Assembly: GCF_012034385.1 (NCBI RefSeq)
Contig: NZ_JAAVJB010000027.1
Location: 1-37,268 of the forward strand
Source of the DNA: Streptomyces spiramenti
Lineage (GTDB): Bacteria > Actinomycetota > Actinomycetes > Streptomycetales > Streptomycetaceae
DNA: 37,268 bases
Direction of reading: 5' to 3'
In this document: one piece after another, positions 8,264-15,814 of the stretch
Layout of the letters: every line of letters begins with the position of its first letter
Position numbering within the stretch: the first letter of the stretch is position 1
Program-made: the position numbers and the translations under genes
The notes under the pieces: model-generated
Database searches by the model: none
What the model was told of the DNA's origin: nothing
Seen by the model: the letters and a program-made list of their open reading frames with translations, nothing else

Positions 8264-8285
8264 CCGCCGTCCCCACGACGGGCGG
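8264..8285 (-). terminator. Hairpin downstream of mce
   Basis: CCGCCGTC (8264-8271) pairs with GAC-G-GGCGG (8277-8285) with one bulge and a 5-nt loop, about 50 nt past the mce stop and upstream of the scy promoter. The rest of the 297-bp gap holds only that promoter. Confidence 0.35.
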
Positions 8286-8334
8286 AGCGCCGGGCCGCGC
8301 CCCCCCGGACACCGGGAGCGCCGGCCCGGGGCGG

Positions 8335-8784
8335 TCACCCGTGTCCGGGGTCCTCGGGGGTGTCCTGCGCGGCCGTCACCAGCTCGGTGAGGACGCCGTG
8401 GCAGTCCTTGGGGTGCAGGAAGGTGATGCGTGAGTCCATGGATCCGCGCCGGGGCTCGTCGTAGAGCACGCGCACCCCCCGGTCGCCGACCGTCCGTGCG
8501 GCGCCGTCGACGTCGGCGGTGCCGAAGGCGATGTGGTGCACGCCCTCGCCGTTCTTCGCCAGCCACTTCGCGACGGGGGAGTCCTCGCGGATCGGCTCCA
8601 GCAGCTGGATCCAGGAGGAGCCGCCGTCGTCGGTCCCGTTGATGCGCAGCATCGCCTCGCGGACGCCCTGCTCCTCGTTGACCTCCGAGTGGTGGACCTC
8701 GAAGCCGTAGGTGGCACGGTAGAACTCGACGGTGGCGTCGAGGTCACGGCAGGCGATCCCGATGTGATCGATTCGTGTGAGCAT
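8335..8784 (-). CDS. mce: Methylmalonyl-CoA epimerase
   Basis: A 149-residue glyoxalase-fold (VOC) metalloenzyme that interconverts (2R)- and (2S)-methylmalonyl-CoA, linking propionyl-CoA carboxylase to methylmalonyl-CoA mutase and to polyketide extender units. The metal ligands are visible in two repeated half-domains: H7 (DHIGIA), Q60 (WIQLLEP), H84 (GVHHIAF) and E134 (LTELV). The H7-Q60 spacing (53) and H84-E134 spacing (50) equal those I recall for the Propionibacterium enzyme. Length is normal. ATG at 8784 follows a weak GGA site. It is divergent from the thiolase gene, and the two may share control through the palindrome at 8895-8910. Confidence 0.93.
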   Translation of the reverse strand: MLTRIDHIGIACRDLDATVEFYRATYGFEVHHSEVNEEQGVREAMLRINGTDDGGSSWIQLLEPIREDSPVAKWLAKNGEGVHHIAFGTADVDGAARTVGDRGVRVLYDEPRRGSMDSRITFLHPKDCHGVLTELVTAAQDTPEDPGHG

Positions 8785-8860
8785 CTGTCCAGTCCAGCGC
8801 CGGCGGGGCGCGCGCGCAACGTGTGACGACCCAACGTGCGCCGCGTCACATCCACCGGCC

Positions 8861-8890
8861 GATGACCGCCATCCCGCCGCTCAGTACCCT
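8861..8890 (+). promoter_or_regulatory. Promoter of acetyl-CoA acetyltransferase gene
   Basis: GATGAC (8861-8866) and TACCCT (8885-8890) with an 18-nt spacer; the -10 is good and the -35 keeps TGAC. The expected transcription start falls on the palindrome at 8895-8910. Confidence 0.4.
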
Positions 8891-8894
8891 CGCA

Positions 8895-8910
8895 GTGAAC
8901 CCTCGTTCAC
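8895..8910. promoter_or_regulatory. Palindromic operator candidate GTGAAC-N4-GTTCAC
   Basis: A perfect 6-bp inverted repeat with a 4-nt centre (CCTC), placed 4 nt after the -10 element of the thiolase promoter. Position and symmetry fit a repressor site for a TetR- or GntR-type regulator, which is not encoded nearby. Confidence 0.45.
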
Positions 8911-8933
8911 CGCGTCCCCAGGGAGCCGCACAC

Positions 8934-10121
8934 ATGACCACCTCCGTGATCGTCTCGGGCGCAAGGACGCCGATGGGCCGCCTGCTCGGCTCGCTGTCGC
9001 CGTTCTCCGCCGCCCAGCTGGGCGGCACCGCCATCCGGGCAGCCCTGGAGCGCGCCGGCATCGGCGGCGACCAGGTGCAGTACGTGATCATGGGACAGGT
9101 GCTCCAGGCGGGCGCGGGCCAGCTCCCGGCACGCCAGGCGGCCGTGCACGCGGGCATCCCCATGAACGTCCCGGCGCTCACCGTCAACAAGGTCTGCCTC
9201 TCCGGTCTGGACGCCATCGCGCTCGCCGACCAGCTGATCCGCGCCGGCGAGTTCGACGTGGTCGTCGCCGGCGGCCAGGAGTCGATGAGCAACGCGCCCC
9301 ACCTGCTGCCCGGTTCGCGCACCGGCCACAAGTACGGCGCCATCGAGGTGCTGGACCACATGGCCCACGACGGCCTCACCGACGCCTACGACGACGTGGC
9401 CATGGGTGAGTCGACGGAGCGTCACAACACCCGGCTCGGACTGGAGCGCGAGGAGCAGGACGCCGTGGCGGCCCTCTCCCACCAGCGGGCCGCCGCCGCC
9501 CGTGAGAAGGGGCTCTTCGACGCGGAGATCACCCCGGTCTCCGTCCCGCAGCGCAAGGGCGACCCGGTGGTCGTGGCGGAGGACGAGGGAATCCGCCCGG
9601 GAACCACCGTCGAGTCGCTGGCGCGGCTGCGCCCCGCGTTCGCTGCCGACGGCACCATCACCGCGGGCTCCTCCTCGCAGATCTCCGACGGCGCCGCCGC
9701 GGTGGTCGTGATGTCGAAGGCCCGCGCCGAGGCGCTCGGCCTGGAGTGGATCGCGGAGATCGGGGCGCACGGCAACGTGGCCGGGCCGGACAACTCGCTC
9801 CAGTCCCAGCCCTCCAACGCCATCCGCCACGCGCTGGGCAAGGAGGGCATCGGCGTCGAGGAGCTCGACCTCATCGAGATCAACGAGGCGTTCGCCGCGG
9901 TGGCCGTGCAGTCGATGAAGGACCTCGGCGTCTCCCACGAACGGGTGAACGTGAACGGTGGTGCCATCGCGCTGGGCCACCCGATCGGCGCCTCCGGCGC
10001 ACGACTGGTGCTGCACCTGGCGCTGGAGCTGGCCCGCCGTGGCGGCGGCACCGGCGCCGCCGCGCTCTGCGGCGGCGGCGGCCAGGGCGACGCCCTGGTA
10101 CTGCGCGTGCCGCGCCGCTGA
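8934..10121 (+). CDS. Acetyl-CoA acetyltransferase (biosynthetic thiolase)
   Basis: A 395-residue thiolase that condenses two acetyl-CoA to acetoacetyl-CoA (or cleaves it). All catalytic positions are visible: nucleophilic C88 (NKVCLSG), H349 (GHPIGASG) and C379 (ALCGGGGQG), almost the same numbering as the Zoogloea ramigera enzyme; NEAF is also present. The ATG at 8934 has an AGGGAG site 8 nt upstream (8920-8925); an open frame from 8823 adds residues that are only untranslated leader. It is followed by a strong terminator (10140-10177) and then meaB. Confidence 0.95.
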   Translation: MTTSVIVSGARTPMGRLLGSLSPFSAAQLGGTAIRAALERAGIGGDQVQYVIMGQVLQAGAGQLPARQAAVHAGIPMNVPALTVNKVCLSGLDAIALADQLIRAGEFDVVVAGGQESMSNAPHLLPGSRTGHKYGAIEVLDHMAHDGLTDAYDDVAMGESTERHNTRLGLEREEQDAVAALSHQRAAAAREKGLFDAEITPVSVPQRKGDPVVVAEDEGIRPGTTVESLARLRPAFAADGTITAGSSSQISDGAAAVVVMSKARAEALGLEWIAEIGAHGNVAGPDNSLQSQPSNAIRHALGKEGIGVEELDLIEINEAFAAVAVQSMKDLGVSHERVNVNGGAIALGHPIGASGARLVLHLALELARRGGGTGAAALCGGGGQGDALVLRVPRR

Positions 10122-10139
10122 ACCACCGGCGGGCCGAGC

Positions 10140-10177
10140 GCGCACGCACCGGCAGGCAGGCCCGCCGGTGCGTGCGC
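10140..10177 (+). terminator. Thiolase gene terminator
   Basis: A perfect 14-bp stem (10140-10153 with 10164-10177) and a 10-nt loop, 19 nt after the stop. meaB, 80 nt further on, therefore likely needs its own promoter or readthrough. Confidence 0.8.
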
Positions 10178-10257
10178 TCCGGCGCGGCGTTCGCGTGTGG
10201 AGCGCCGCAGCAGGGGGGGAGGCCCCCAGAGACCACATCCACGAAGGAGCACGACCG

Positions 10258-11220
10258 ATGGCGCCAGACGTCCCCGATCTCGTCGACCGGGCACGACAGG
10301 GCCAGCCCCGCGCGGTGGCCCGGCTGATCTCCCTGGTCGAGGGGGCGTCACCGCAGCTGCGCGAGGTGATGGCCGCCCTCGCCCCCCACTCCGGCCACGC
10401 CTACGTGGTGGGGCTCACCGGCCCACCCGGGGTCGGCAAGTCGACCTCGACGTCGGCGCTGGTGACGGCCTACCGGAAGCGCGGCAAGCGCGTCGGCGTG
10501 CTGGCGGTCGACCCGTCCTCGCCGTTCTCGGGCGGCGCGCTCCTCGGCGACCGCATCCGGATGGGGGAGCACGCCTCCGACTCCGGCGTGTACATCCGCT
10601 CCATGGCGACCCGCGGCCACCTGGGCGGCCTGTCGTGGGCGGCGCCCCAGGCGGTGCGTGTGCTGGACGCCGCCGGGTGCGACGTGGTCCTGGTGGAGAC
10701 CGTCGGCGTCGGGCAGTCCGAGGTGGACATCGCCTCGCAGGCGGACACCTCGGTGGTGCTGCTCGCCCCCGGGGCGGGGGACGGCATTCAGGCCGCCAAG
10801 GCGGGGATCCTGGAGATCGGTGACGTCTTCGTCGTCAACAAGGCCGACCGGGACGGGGCCGACGCCACCGTCCGGGAGCTGAACCACATGCTCGGGCTGG
10901 GCGAGGCCCGGGAGCCGGGCGACTGGCGACCCTCGATCGTCAAGACCGTGGCGGCCCGCGCCGAGGGCGTCGACGAGGTGGTGGAGGCGCTGGAGAAGCA
11001 CCACGCCTGGATGGCGGAGCACGGCGTACTCGACCGGCGCCGCGCCGACCGCGCCGCGCGCGAGGTGGAGGCGATCGCCGTCACCGCGCTCCGCGAACGG
11101 ATCGGCGACCTCCGCGAGGACCGCCGACTGGGCGCCCTCGGCGCGCGGATCGCCGCCGGCGCGCTCGACCCGTACACGGCCGCCGACCAGCTGGTGGCGG
11201 AGCTGACCGGCCGGAGCTGA
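10258..11220 (+). CDS. meaB: MeaB, G-protein chaperone of B12-dependent acyl-CoA mutases
   Basis: A 320-residue P-loop GTPase that protects B12-dependent mutases and gates delivery of adenosylcobalamin. Visible motifs: Walker A GPPGVGKS (55-62), DPSSPFSGG (85-93), the switch segment ETVGVGQSE and the guanine-specificity motif NKAD. The ATG at 10258 has an AAGGAG site 8 nt upstream; length is typical of MeaB. The natural clients are methylmalonyl-CoA mutase (not in this window) and possibly the IcmA encoded at 17657-19357. The neighbours mce and thiolase support the methylmalonyl assignment. Confidence 0.94.
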   Translation: MAPDVPDLVDRARQGQPRAVARLISLVEGASPQLREVMAALAPHSGHAYVVGLTGPPGVGKSTSTSALVTAYRKRGKRVGVLAVDPSSPFSGGALLGDRIRMGEHASDSGVYIRSMATRGHLGGLSWAAPQAVRVLDAAGCDVVLVETVGVGQSEVDIASQADTSVVLLAPGAGDGIQAAKAGILEIGDVFVVNKADRDGADATVRELNHMLGLGEAREPGDWRPSIVKTVAARAEGVDEVVEALEKHHAWMAEHGVLDRRRADRAAREVEAIAVTALRERIGDLREDRRLGALGARIAAGALDPYTAADQLVAELTGRS

Positions 11221-11258
11221 CCGGCCGGAGCCGGACGGACCGGAGCCGGACGGACCGA
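11200..11258 (+). repeat. Short tandem duplications at the end of meaB
   Basis: Two adjacent short tandem duplications. A 14-bp unit (GAGCTGACCGGCCG) occurs twice across the meaB stop codon, followed by a 15-bp unit (CCGGAGCCGGACGGA) twice. They duplicate the stop-codon context and lie outside the functional protein, so look like replication slippage. Confidence 0.7.
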
Positions 11259-11310
11259 GACGTCGCGCCGCCGACCCGCTTCGGGCGCTCGCCGCACGGC
11301 AGCACGCACA

Positions 11311-11346
11311 CCGGTGGCGCCGGTCCCGAGGGACCGACGCCACCGG
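11311..11346 (+). terminator. meaB terminator
   Basis: 16-nt arms (11311-11326 with 11331-11346) pair with a single mismatch around a CGAG loop; flanking CACA/TGTG can extend the stem. It lies between meaB and the convergent PepSY gene and could serve both. Confidence 0.75.
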
Positions 11347-11444
11347 CTGTGATTTCGGGGACTCCCCAGCCCCCTACCCCCGCCGGTCGCTCTCACGTCC
11401 GACGGAAGACCAGTGCGGTGCGCCGCGACTGCGCGGCGGCCGAC

Positions 11445-12131
11445 TCAGTCGTCGTCGCGGTCGTCGTCGCGCTCGACGTTGCGGACGTCACCGGAGTTCA
11501 GGTCGATCTCCAGCTCCCACTCGCTGCCGTCCTCGGCGCGCAGCTCCACGTCCCAGACCCGGTCGTCCTTGTCCAGGTCGAGGTCCTTGACCTGCCCGGC
11601 GACGTGCTCCTCGGCGATCCGGACGGCGTCGGCGGCCGAGACGGAGCCGCCGGATAGCACCTTCACCTTCTCACGCGCGTCGTCGTCGCGGTCCTGCTCG
11701 TGGTGGAGCACCTTGCCGCCGTCGAGGCTGATCTCCAGCTCGTGCTCGCGGTCGTCCTCACCCGCCACCTCGACGTCCCAGTGCTTGTCGTCACGGTCGA
11801 GGTCCAGCTCGACCACGTGGCCGGGGACGGCCTCCAGCGCCGTGCGGATCACCTGGTCGGCGACGCCGGTGGCGGCCGGCTCCGGGCTCCCGGCCGCGTC
11901 GCTCCCGGCGCCCTTGCCGGTGTCGTCGCGGTCGTCGTCCTGGTCGTCGCGGTCGTCGGTGGCCGTGGTTCCGCCGGGGGAGGGGTTCTCCTGCGAGCTC
12001 GACTCCGCCCGCAGTTCCTGGGCCGCGGCACTGGGCTCGGAACCGCCGCTGGACATGGCGGCCCCTGCGACGGTGCCACCTCCGATGACGGCGGCGACGG
12101 CGATGGCGGCGACGACGGTGCTGCGCTTCAT
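11445..12131 (-). CDS. Exported protein with two PepSY domains
   Basis: A 228-residue protein with an N-terminal signal peptide or anchor (MKRSTVVAAIAVAAVIGGG..., residues 1-26), an acidic linker (DDRDDQDDDRDD, 59-70), two PepSY repeats (about 87-146 and 163-220; each has ...V.ELDLD.DD..WDVE...), and an Asp-rich C-terminus. PepSY proteins often act as extracytoplasmic inhibitors or sensors paired with two-component systems, and this one is divergent from a response regulator/histidine kinase operon, so I infer it is a partner or target of that system. ATG at 12131 has a GGGAGGA site; the longer open frame from 12206 crosses the operator repeats. The dense Asp/Arg runs in mature sequence are unusual. 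Confidence 0.88.
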   Translation of the reverse strand: MKRSTVVAAIAVAAVIGGGTVAGAAMSSGGSEPSAAAQELRAESSSQENPSPGGTTATDDRDDQDDDRDDTGKGAGSDAAGSPEPAATGVADQVIRTALEAVPGHVVELDLDRDDKHWDVEVAGEDDREHELEISLDGGKVLHHEQDRDDDAREKVKVLSGGSVSAADAVRIAEEHVAGQVKDLDLDKDDRVWDVELRAEDGSEWELEIDLNSGDVRNVERDDDRDDD

Positions 12132-12184
12132 GACGGGTTCCTCCCCTGGTCGGTGCGGTACGAACACAACAGTGGCGGAGGCTT

Positions 12185-12223
12185 CCTGAAGGGAGCCTGA
12201 AGTCACCTGAAGAAGCCTTCAGG
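12185..12223. promoter_or_regulatory. Response-regulator binding site: three direct CCTGAAG repeats plus an inverted copy
   Basis: CCTGAAG occurs at 12185, 12196 and 12206 (11- and 10-bp steps, about one helical turn), and CTTCAGG at 12217-12223 gives a 9-bp inverted repeat with the third copy (CACCTGAAG / CTTCAGGTG). Direct repeats at 10-11 bp are the classical site layout of OmpR/PhoB-family regulators, and this one lies in the 114-bp gap between the PepSY gene and the regulator gene, suggesting autoregulation and control of both. Confidence 0.65.
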
Positions 12224-12245
12224 TGCCAGGTGCGAAGCTTGCCCC

Positions 12246-12905
12246 ATGCGCGTGCTGATAGTGGAGGACGAACAGCGGCTCGCCGCCTCGCTGGCCGCGG
12301 GGCTGGGGGCCGAGGGATTCGCCGTGGACGTGGTGCACAACGGCACCGACGGGCTGCACCGGGCGACCGAGTTCGACTACGACCTGGTCATCCTGGACAT
12401 CATGCTGCCCGGCCTCAACGGCTACCGGGTCTGCGCCGCGCTGCGCGCGGCCGGCAACGAGACCCCGGTGCTGATGCTCACCGCCAAGGACGGCGAGTAC
12501 GACGAGGCGGAGGGGCTCGACACCGGAGCCGACGACTACCTCACCAAACCGTTCTCCTACGTGGTCCTCCTCGCCCGCGTCCGCGCGCTGCTGCGGCGGC
12601 GCGCGTCGGCCGGGGCCGCGCCCCGGCTGCGCGTCGGCGACCTGGAGATCGACCGCGGCACGCGCCGGGTCACCCGCGCGGACCGCGAGGTCGCGCTGAC
12701 CGCGAAGGAGTACACCGTGCTGGAGCAACTGGCCACCCGCGGCGGCGAGGTGGTCTCCAAGTCCGAGATCCTCGAACACGGTTGGGACTTCGCCTACGAC
12801 GGCGACCCCAACATCGTCGAGGTCTACGTCAGCGCGCTGCGACGGAAGCTCGGCCCCGGCCTGATCCACACCGTCCGCGGCGCGGGCTACCGGCTCGCGC
12901 CGTGA
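12246..12905 (+). CDS. OmpR-family two-component response regulator
   Basis: A 219-residue regulator with a receiver domain (1-115: D8/E7 acidic pocket in VEDEQ, phosphoacceptor D51 in LVILDIMLPG, T79, K101 in LTKPF) and a C-terminal winged helix (about 125-217, ending VRGAGYRLAP). It accepts phosphate from the kinase encoded by the next gene, with which it overlaps by 4 nt (GTGA). No clear ribosome site precedes the ATG; GAAGCT six nt upstream could be a poor -10 for a leaderless start. The triple CCTGAAG site lies 23-61 bp before the start. Signal and regulon unknown. Confidence 0.94.
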   Translation: MRVLIVEDEQRLAASLAAGLGAEGFAVDVVHNGTDGLHRATEFDYDLVILDIMLPGLNGYRVCAALRAAGNETPVLMLTAKDGEYDEAEGLDTGADDYLTKPFSYVVLLARVRALLRRRASAGAAPRLRVGDLEIDRGTRRVTRADREVALTAKEYTVLEQLATRGGEVVSKSEILEHGWDFAYDGDPNIVEVYVSALRRKLGPGLIHTVRGAGYRLAP

Positions 12906-14332
12906 AGACCCGCACCGCGCTGGGCGCGACCGCCGTGGTGGCCGTGGCGCTGCTGGCGGCGGCACTGCTGATGCTCCAGGCGCTGCGGCAGAACCTCACC
13001 GACCAGGTGGACCTCCAGGCGGAGAACACCGCCCGCGGGATCGCCGTCCAGCTCGCCACCGGTGGCGACTTCGACGAGCTGGAGCTGGACACCGACCGTC
13101 CCGTCCAGGTCGTCGACGAGGACGGCATCGTGCGGGCCGTCAGCCCCGGGCTGGAGGCGGTGCGCGGCACCGGGACCGAGTCCGTGGACCCGGTGCCCTG
13201 GCCCGACCTCGACGATGACGACGACGATGACGGCAGTGGCGCGGTCGGGGACGAGGTGCGGATGTTCGACGGGGTCGCGCTGGTCAACGGCGAGCCGGGC
13301 GACTACCGCTTCGCGGCGATCGAGGCGGAGACCCCGGACGACCTGGAGGTCACGGTCCATGCCGGGGCGTCGGTCCAGGTCGGGCAGACCGCGCTCGCCT
13401 CGGTGCGCTCCTCGCTGCTCACCGGCTTCCCGCCGCTGTTGCTCGTCGTCGCGGGAGTGACCTGGCTGGTGACCTGGTGGGCGCTGCGCCCGGTCGAGGG
13501 CATCCGCCGCGAACTCGCCACGATCACCCACAGCGAGGACCTCTCCCGCCGGGTCCCCGAGCCGTCCGCGCGCGACGAGATCGGGCGGCTGGCCGACACC
13601 ACGAATGAGACGCTGTCCGTGCTGGAGGCGTCGGTGGACCGCCAGCGGCGGTTCGTCGCCGACGCCTCCCACGAGCTGCGCAGCCCCATCGCCTCGCTGC
13701 GTACCCAGCTGGAGGTGGGAGCGGCCCACCCCGAGCTGCTGGACCTGTCCGGCGCGGTCAAGGACACCGTCCGACTCCAGACCCTCGCCGCGGACCTGCT
13801 GCTGTTGGCGCGGCTCGACGCGGGGGAGCGGCCCGTAGGCAGCGGTCGGGTCGAGCTGGCGGAGCTGGTCGCGGAACAGGTGGAGAACCGGGGGACGGCG
13901 CGCAACACGGCGGAAGCGCCGATCACGGTGACCGCCGACCGGTTGGAGCCGGCGGCCGTCCCCGGCTCGGCGGGGATGGTGGAACGCGTGCTGGTCAACC
14001 TGCTCGACAACGCCGAGCGCCACGCCGCCTCCCGCGTCCGGGTCTCGGTGCGGGCCGAGGGCGGGCAGGGGGTCGTGGAGGTGGCGGACGACGGTGGGGG
14101 CGTGCCCGCCGAGGAGCGGGAGAAGATCTTCCAGCGCTTCGTACGCCTGGACGAGGCGCGCAGCCGGGACGCCGGTGGCGCCGGTCTGGGTCTCGCCATC
14201 GCCCGGGACGTCGCGCAACGCCACGGCGGGACGCTGGAGGTCGGCGAGGCCCGGGAGGGCGGGGCGCTGTTCGTGCTGCGCGTCCCCGGGCTGCTGCCGC
14301 CGCAGGAGGCGGACGGTCCGGTCGAGGTCTGA
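12902..14332 (+). CDS. Sensor histidine kinase
   Basis: A 476-residue membrane kinase. Order: TM1 (about 8-28), extracytoplasmic sensor (29-172), TM2 (about 173-195), HAMP (196-248), dimerisation/phosphoacceptor H257 (ADASHELRSPIASL), and ATPase domain with N box (NLLDNAERHA, 366-375), D-box DDGGG (396-400) and GAGLGLAI (426-433). It starts with GTG at 12902, overlapping the regulator stop. The sensor domain carries a run of seven aspartates (104-110), notable because the divergently encoded PepSY protein is also Asp-rich; an ionic or cationic-peptide signal is possible but unproven. Terminated by the hairpin at 14342-14361. Confidence 0.94.
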   Translation: MKTRTALGATAVVAVALLAAALLMLQALRQNLTDQVDLQAENTARGIAVQLATGGDFDELELDTDRPVQVVDEDGIVRAVSPGLEAVRGTGTESVDPVPWPDLDDDDDDDGSGAVGDEVRMFDGVALVNGEPGDYRFAAIEAETPDDLEVTVHAGASVQVGQTALASVRSSLLTGFPPLLLVVAGVTWLVTWWALRPVEGIRRELATITHSEDLSRRVPEPSARDEIGRLADTTNETLSVLEASVDRQRRFVADASHELRSPIASLRTQLEVGAAHPELLDLSGAVKDTVRLQTLAADLLLLARLDAGERPVGSGRVELAELVAEQVENRGTARNTAEAPITVTADRLEPAAVPGSAGMVERVLVNLLDNAERHAASRVRVSVRAEGGQGVVEVADDGGGVPAEEREKIFQRFVRLDEARSRDAGGAGLGLAIARDVAQRHGGTLEVGEAREGGALFVLRVPGLLPPQEADGPVEV

Positions 14333-14341
14333 CCGCCGCTC

Positions 14342-14361
14342 GCCGGGGCCGCCGCCCCGGC
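14342..14361. terminator. Terminator between kinase and SRPBCC genes
   Basis: GCCGGGGC pairs perfectly with GCCCCGGC around a 4-nt loop, 9 nt after the kinase stop and between convergent genes. Confidence 0.6.
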
Positions 14362-14407
14362 CCGCCGGGGCCCGAACCGGCTGACGGCGCGGTGGCGGTG
14401 TGTCGGA

Positions 14408-14848
14408 TCAGGCCCGGCCGTCGAGCTCCGAGCCGAGGGCGTCGAGCCAGCAGGCGGTGCCGTGCCGTCGCCATTCCGGCTCCTCGCGACCGTCGAGGAA
14501 CGTCGCCTGCTCCGTCAGGGTGAGGCGGGTGCCGCCGCCGTCCGGCGCGAACTCGACCGTGGTGGTGGAGACGGTGGCCAGGGCCCCGTCGGTGGTCAGG
14601 GTCGAGGCGTACACGATCCGCTCGCCCTCGACGACGTCGTGGTAGACCGAGGCGAAGGCGAGTGCCTCCCCGCCGGAGCCGGTGCCGTGCGTCCGCTCGT
14701 GTCCCCCGGGGCGGAAGTCCAGCTCGTGGCCCTCGCCGGAACCGAACCAGCGAGCCTTGGCGACGGGGTCCGACCACGCCGCGAAGACGCGCGCGGGGGT
14801 GGCGGTGAAGGTGCGTTCCAGGCTGAAGGTGGTGTGGACGACGTTCAT
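14408..14848 (-). CDS. SRPBCC (AHSA1-like) domain protein
   Basis: A 146-residue single-domain protein of the START/SRPBCC ligand-binding fold. The AHSA1-type hallmarks are visible: ERTFTATPARVFAAWSDP near the start, WFGSGEG (35-41), FRPGG, and LTLTEQATF followed by a C-terminal helix with W..ALGSELD. Such proteins bind hydrophobic ligands and very often lie downstream of an ArsR repressor, as here: its ATG overlaps the ArsR stop (ATGA). Function beyond ligand binding is not known. Confidence 0.9.
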   Translation of the reverse strand: MNVVHTTFSLERTFTATPARVFAAWSDPVAKARWFGSGEGHELDFRPGGHERTHGTGSGGEALAFASVYHDVVEGERIVYASTLTTDGALATVSTTTVEFAPDGGGTRLTLTEQATFLDGREEPEWRRHGTACWLDALGSELDGRA

Positions 14849-15234
14849 GACGGTGTCCCTTCGACGGTGTTCGGTCCCCTGACCGGGGTGTCCTGGCCGG
14901 GGGGGTTGTGGCCGGGGGAGTCGATCAGGGCGCCGAGCGCGTCCAGCCGGGTCTCCCAACCGGTGCGCCGGTCACTGAGCCAGCTCTCGCCGGTGCGGAG
15001 CGGGTCGGGGGCGATGGCGCAGGTGCGGACGCGGCCGACCTTCTCGGAGCGGACGATGCCGGCGGTCTCCAGCACTCGGAGGTGCTGGACCACCGCCGCC
15101 AACGACATCGGCAGCGGCGCGGCGAGTTCGCTGACCGAGGCCGGGCCCCTGACCAGCCGCTCGACGAGACCGCGGCGGGTCCGGTCCGCCAGGGCGCGGA
15201 AGACGAGGTCCAGCTGCTCCTCTTCGTTAAGCAT
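14845..15234 (-). CDS. ArsR-family transcriptional repressor
   Basis: A 129-residue winged-helix repressor (recognition region about 33-56: SVSELAAPLPMSLAAVVQHLRVLE). It lacks the ELCVC metal motif of metal-sensing ArsR proteins, so a non-metal signal is likely; this matches the SRPBCC-linked ArsR subgroup. ATG at 15234 is chosen over TTG at 15270, which would place the promoter inside the gene. No ribosome site is seen; the -10 lies 7 nt before ATG, so the mRNA is probably leaderless. Two 16-bp palindromes flank the promoter, one covering the start codon, indicating autorepression. Confidence 0.92.
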   Translation of the reverse strand: MLNEEEQLDLVFRALADRTRRGLVERLVRGPASVSELAAPLPMSLAAVVQHLRVLETAGIVRSEKVGRVRTCAIAPDPLRTGESWLSDRRTGWETRLDALGALIDSPGHNPPGQDTPVRGPNTVEGTPS

Positions 15235-15242
15235 GTGCTTAA
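15227..15242. promoter_or_regulatory. ArsR operator 1, over the arsR-like start codon
   Basis: TTAAGCA-TG-TGCTTAA is a perfect 7-bp inverted repeat containing the start codon. It is an AT-rich island and matches operator 2 at 15267-15282 (pattern TYAAG...CTTRA, both 16 bp, centres 40 bp apart). Confidence 0.7.
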
Positions 15243-15270
15243 GTGTCGGGGGCGGGTCCGACACAGTCAA
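15242..15270 (-). promoter_or_regulatory. Promoter of the ArsR-SRPBCC operon
   Basis: TTGACT (15265-15270) and GACACT (15242-15247) on the minus strand with a 17-nt spacer; the ATG follows 7 nt after the -10. The -35 overlaps operator 2 and the -10/start overlaps operator 1, so bound repressor would block RNA polymerase. Confidence 0.6.
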
Positions 15271-15282
15271 GTGGTCGCTTGA
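15267..15282. promoter_or_regulatory. ArsR operator 2, over the -35
   Basis: TCAAGTGGTCGCTTGA has 5-bp arms (TCAAG/CTTGA) extended by a partly symmetric centre and the same length and outer sequence as operator 1. Confidence 0.6.
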
Positions 15283-15290
15283 GTTTCGCC

Positions 15291-15318
15291 GGTCGCGGGT
15301 CGCGGGTCGCCGGTCGCG
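15291..15318 (+). repeat. Four tandem 7-bp repeats (GGTCGCG)
   Basis: Four head-to-tail copies, the third with one change (GGTCGCC), between the ArsR promoter and the end of the MarR gene. Probably a slippage product; no function is evident. Confidence 0.6.
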
Positions 15319-15330
15319 GTGTCGGTCGGG

Positions 15331-15807
15331 TCAGGTCCGGCCGCGTCGCACCCGGAGCTTCTCCGCGATCGGGCGCAGCGAGTCGTGCAGTGCGCGCAGC
15401 TCCTCGGGGGAGAGCCGGTCGATGAAGTGCTCACGGACCGATTCGACGTGGTGCGGCGCCACCTGCCGCATGGTCTGCCAGCCCTCCTCGGTCAGCACGG
15501 CGAACAGGCCCCGGCGGTCGGAGTCGCAGTTCTCGCGGCGGACGTGGCCGGCGCGCTCCATGCGGGTGATCTGGTGGGAGAGGCGGCTCTTGGACTGGAG
15601 GGTCGCGGTCGCCAGGTCGCTCATCCGCATCCGCTGCTCCGGGGCCTCGGAGAGGTTGACCAGGATCTCGTAGTCGTTCATCGTCAGCCCGTAGGGCTGG
15701 ATGTCCCGCTCCAGCTGGTACATCAGCAGCTTGCTGACGTCGAGATGGGTACGCCAGACGCGCTGCTCGTCATCCGTCAGCCAGCGCGCGTCCGTTTCGG
15801 TCTCCAT
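15331..15807 (-). CDS. MarR-family transcriptional regulator (1)
   Basis: A 158-residue winged-helix regulator: dimer helices, recognition helix region about 61-85 (MSDLATATLQSKSRLSHQITRM), wing about 88-108 containing the NCDSDRRG variant of the usual DxRD/G motif. It probably binds the palindrome at 15973-15988 in the gap to the divergent DUF3817-like gene. ATG at 15807 is chosen by homology and by TAGAGT (15815-15820) 7 nt upstream; GAGG also lies just before the start. A much longer upstream frame is non-homologous and was discarded. Ligand unknown. Confidence 0.9.
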   Translation of the reverse strand: METETDARWLTDDEQRVWRTHLDVSKLLMYQLERDIQPYGLTMNDYEILVNLSEAPEQRMRMSDLATATLQSKSRLSHQITRMERAGHVRRENCDSDRRGLFAVLTEEGWQTMRQVAPHHVESVREHFIDRLSPEELRALHDSLRPIAEKLRVRRGRT

Positions 15808-15814
15808 GCCCTCA

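Noticed and set aside
4450..8433. Very long open frame on the plus strand opposite scy
   Set aside because: It is the shadow of the coiled-coil gene on the minus strand; its protein is Leu/Gly-rich low complexity, whereas the minus strand has the recognisable Scy sequence.
10140..10177. Riboswitch or attenuator for meaB (B12-related)
   Set aside because: It is a simple perfect hairpin after the thiolase stop with no B12-box or multi-branch structure; better read as a terminator.
11200..11258. Frameshift or fused extension of MeaB
   Set aside because: The protein ends at a normal MeaB length and the duplications lie at and after the stop; they change only noncoding sequence.
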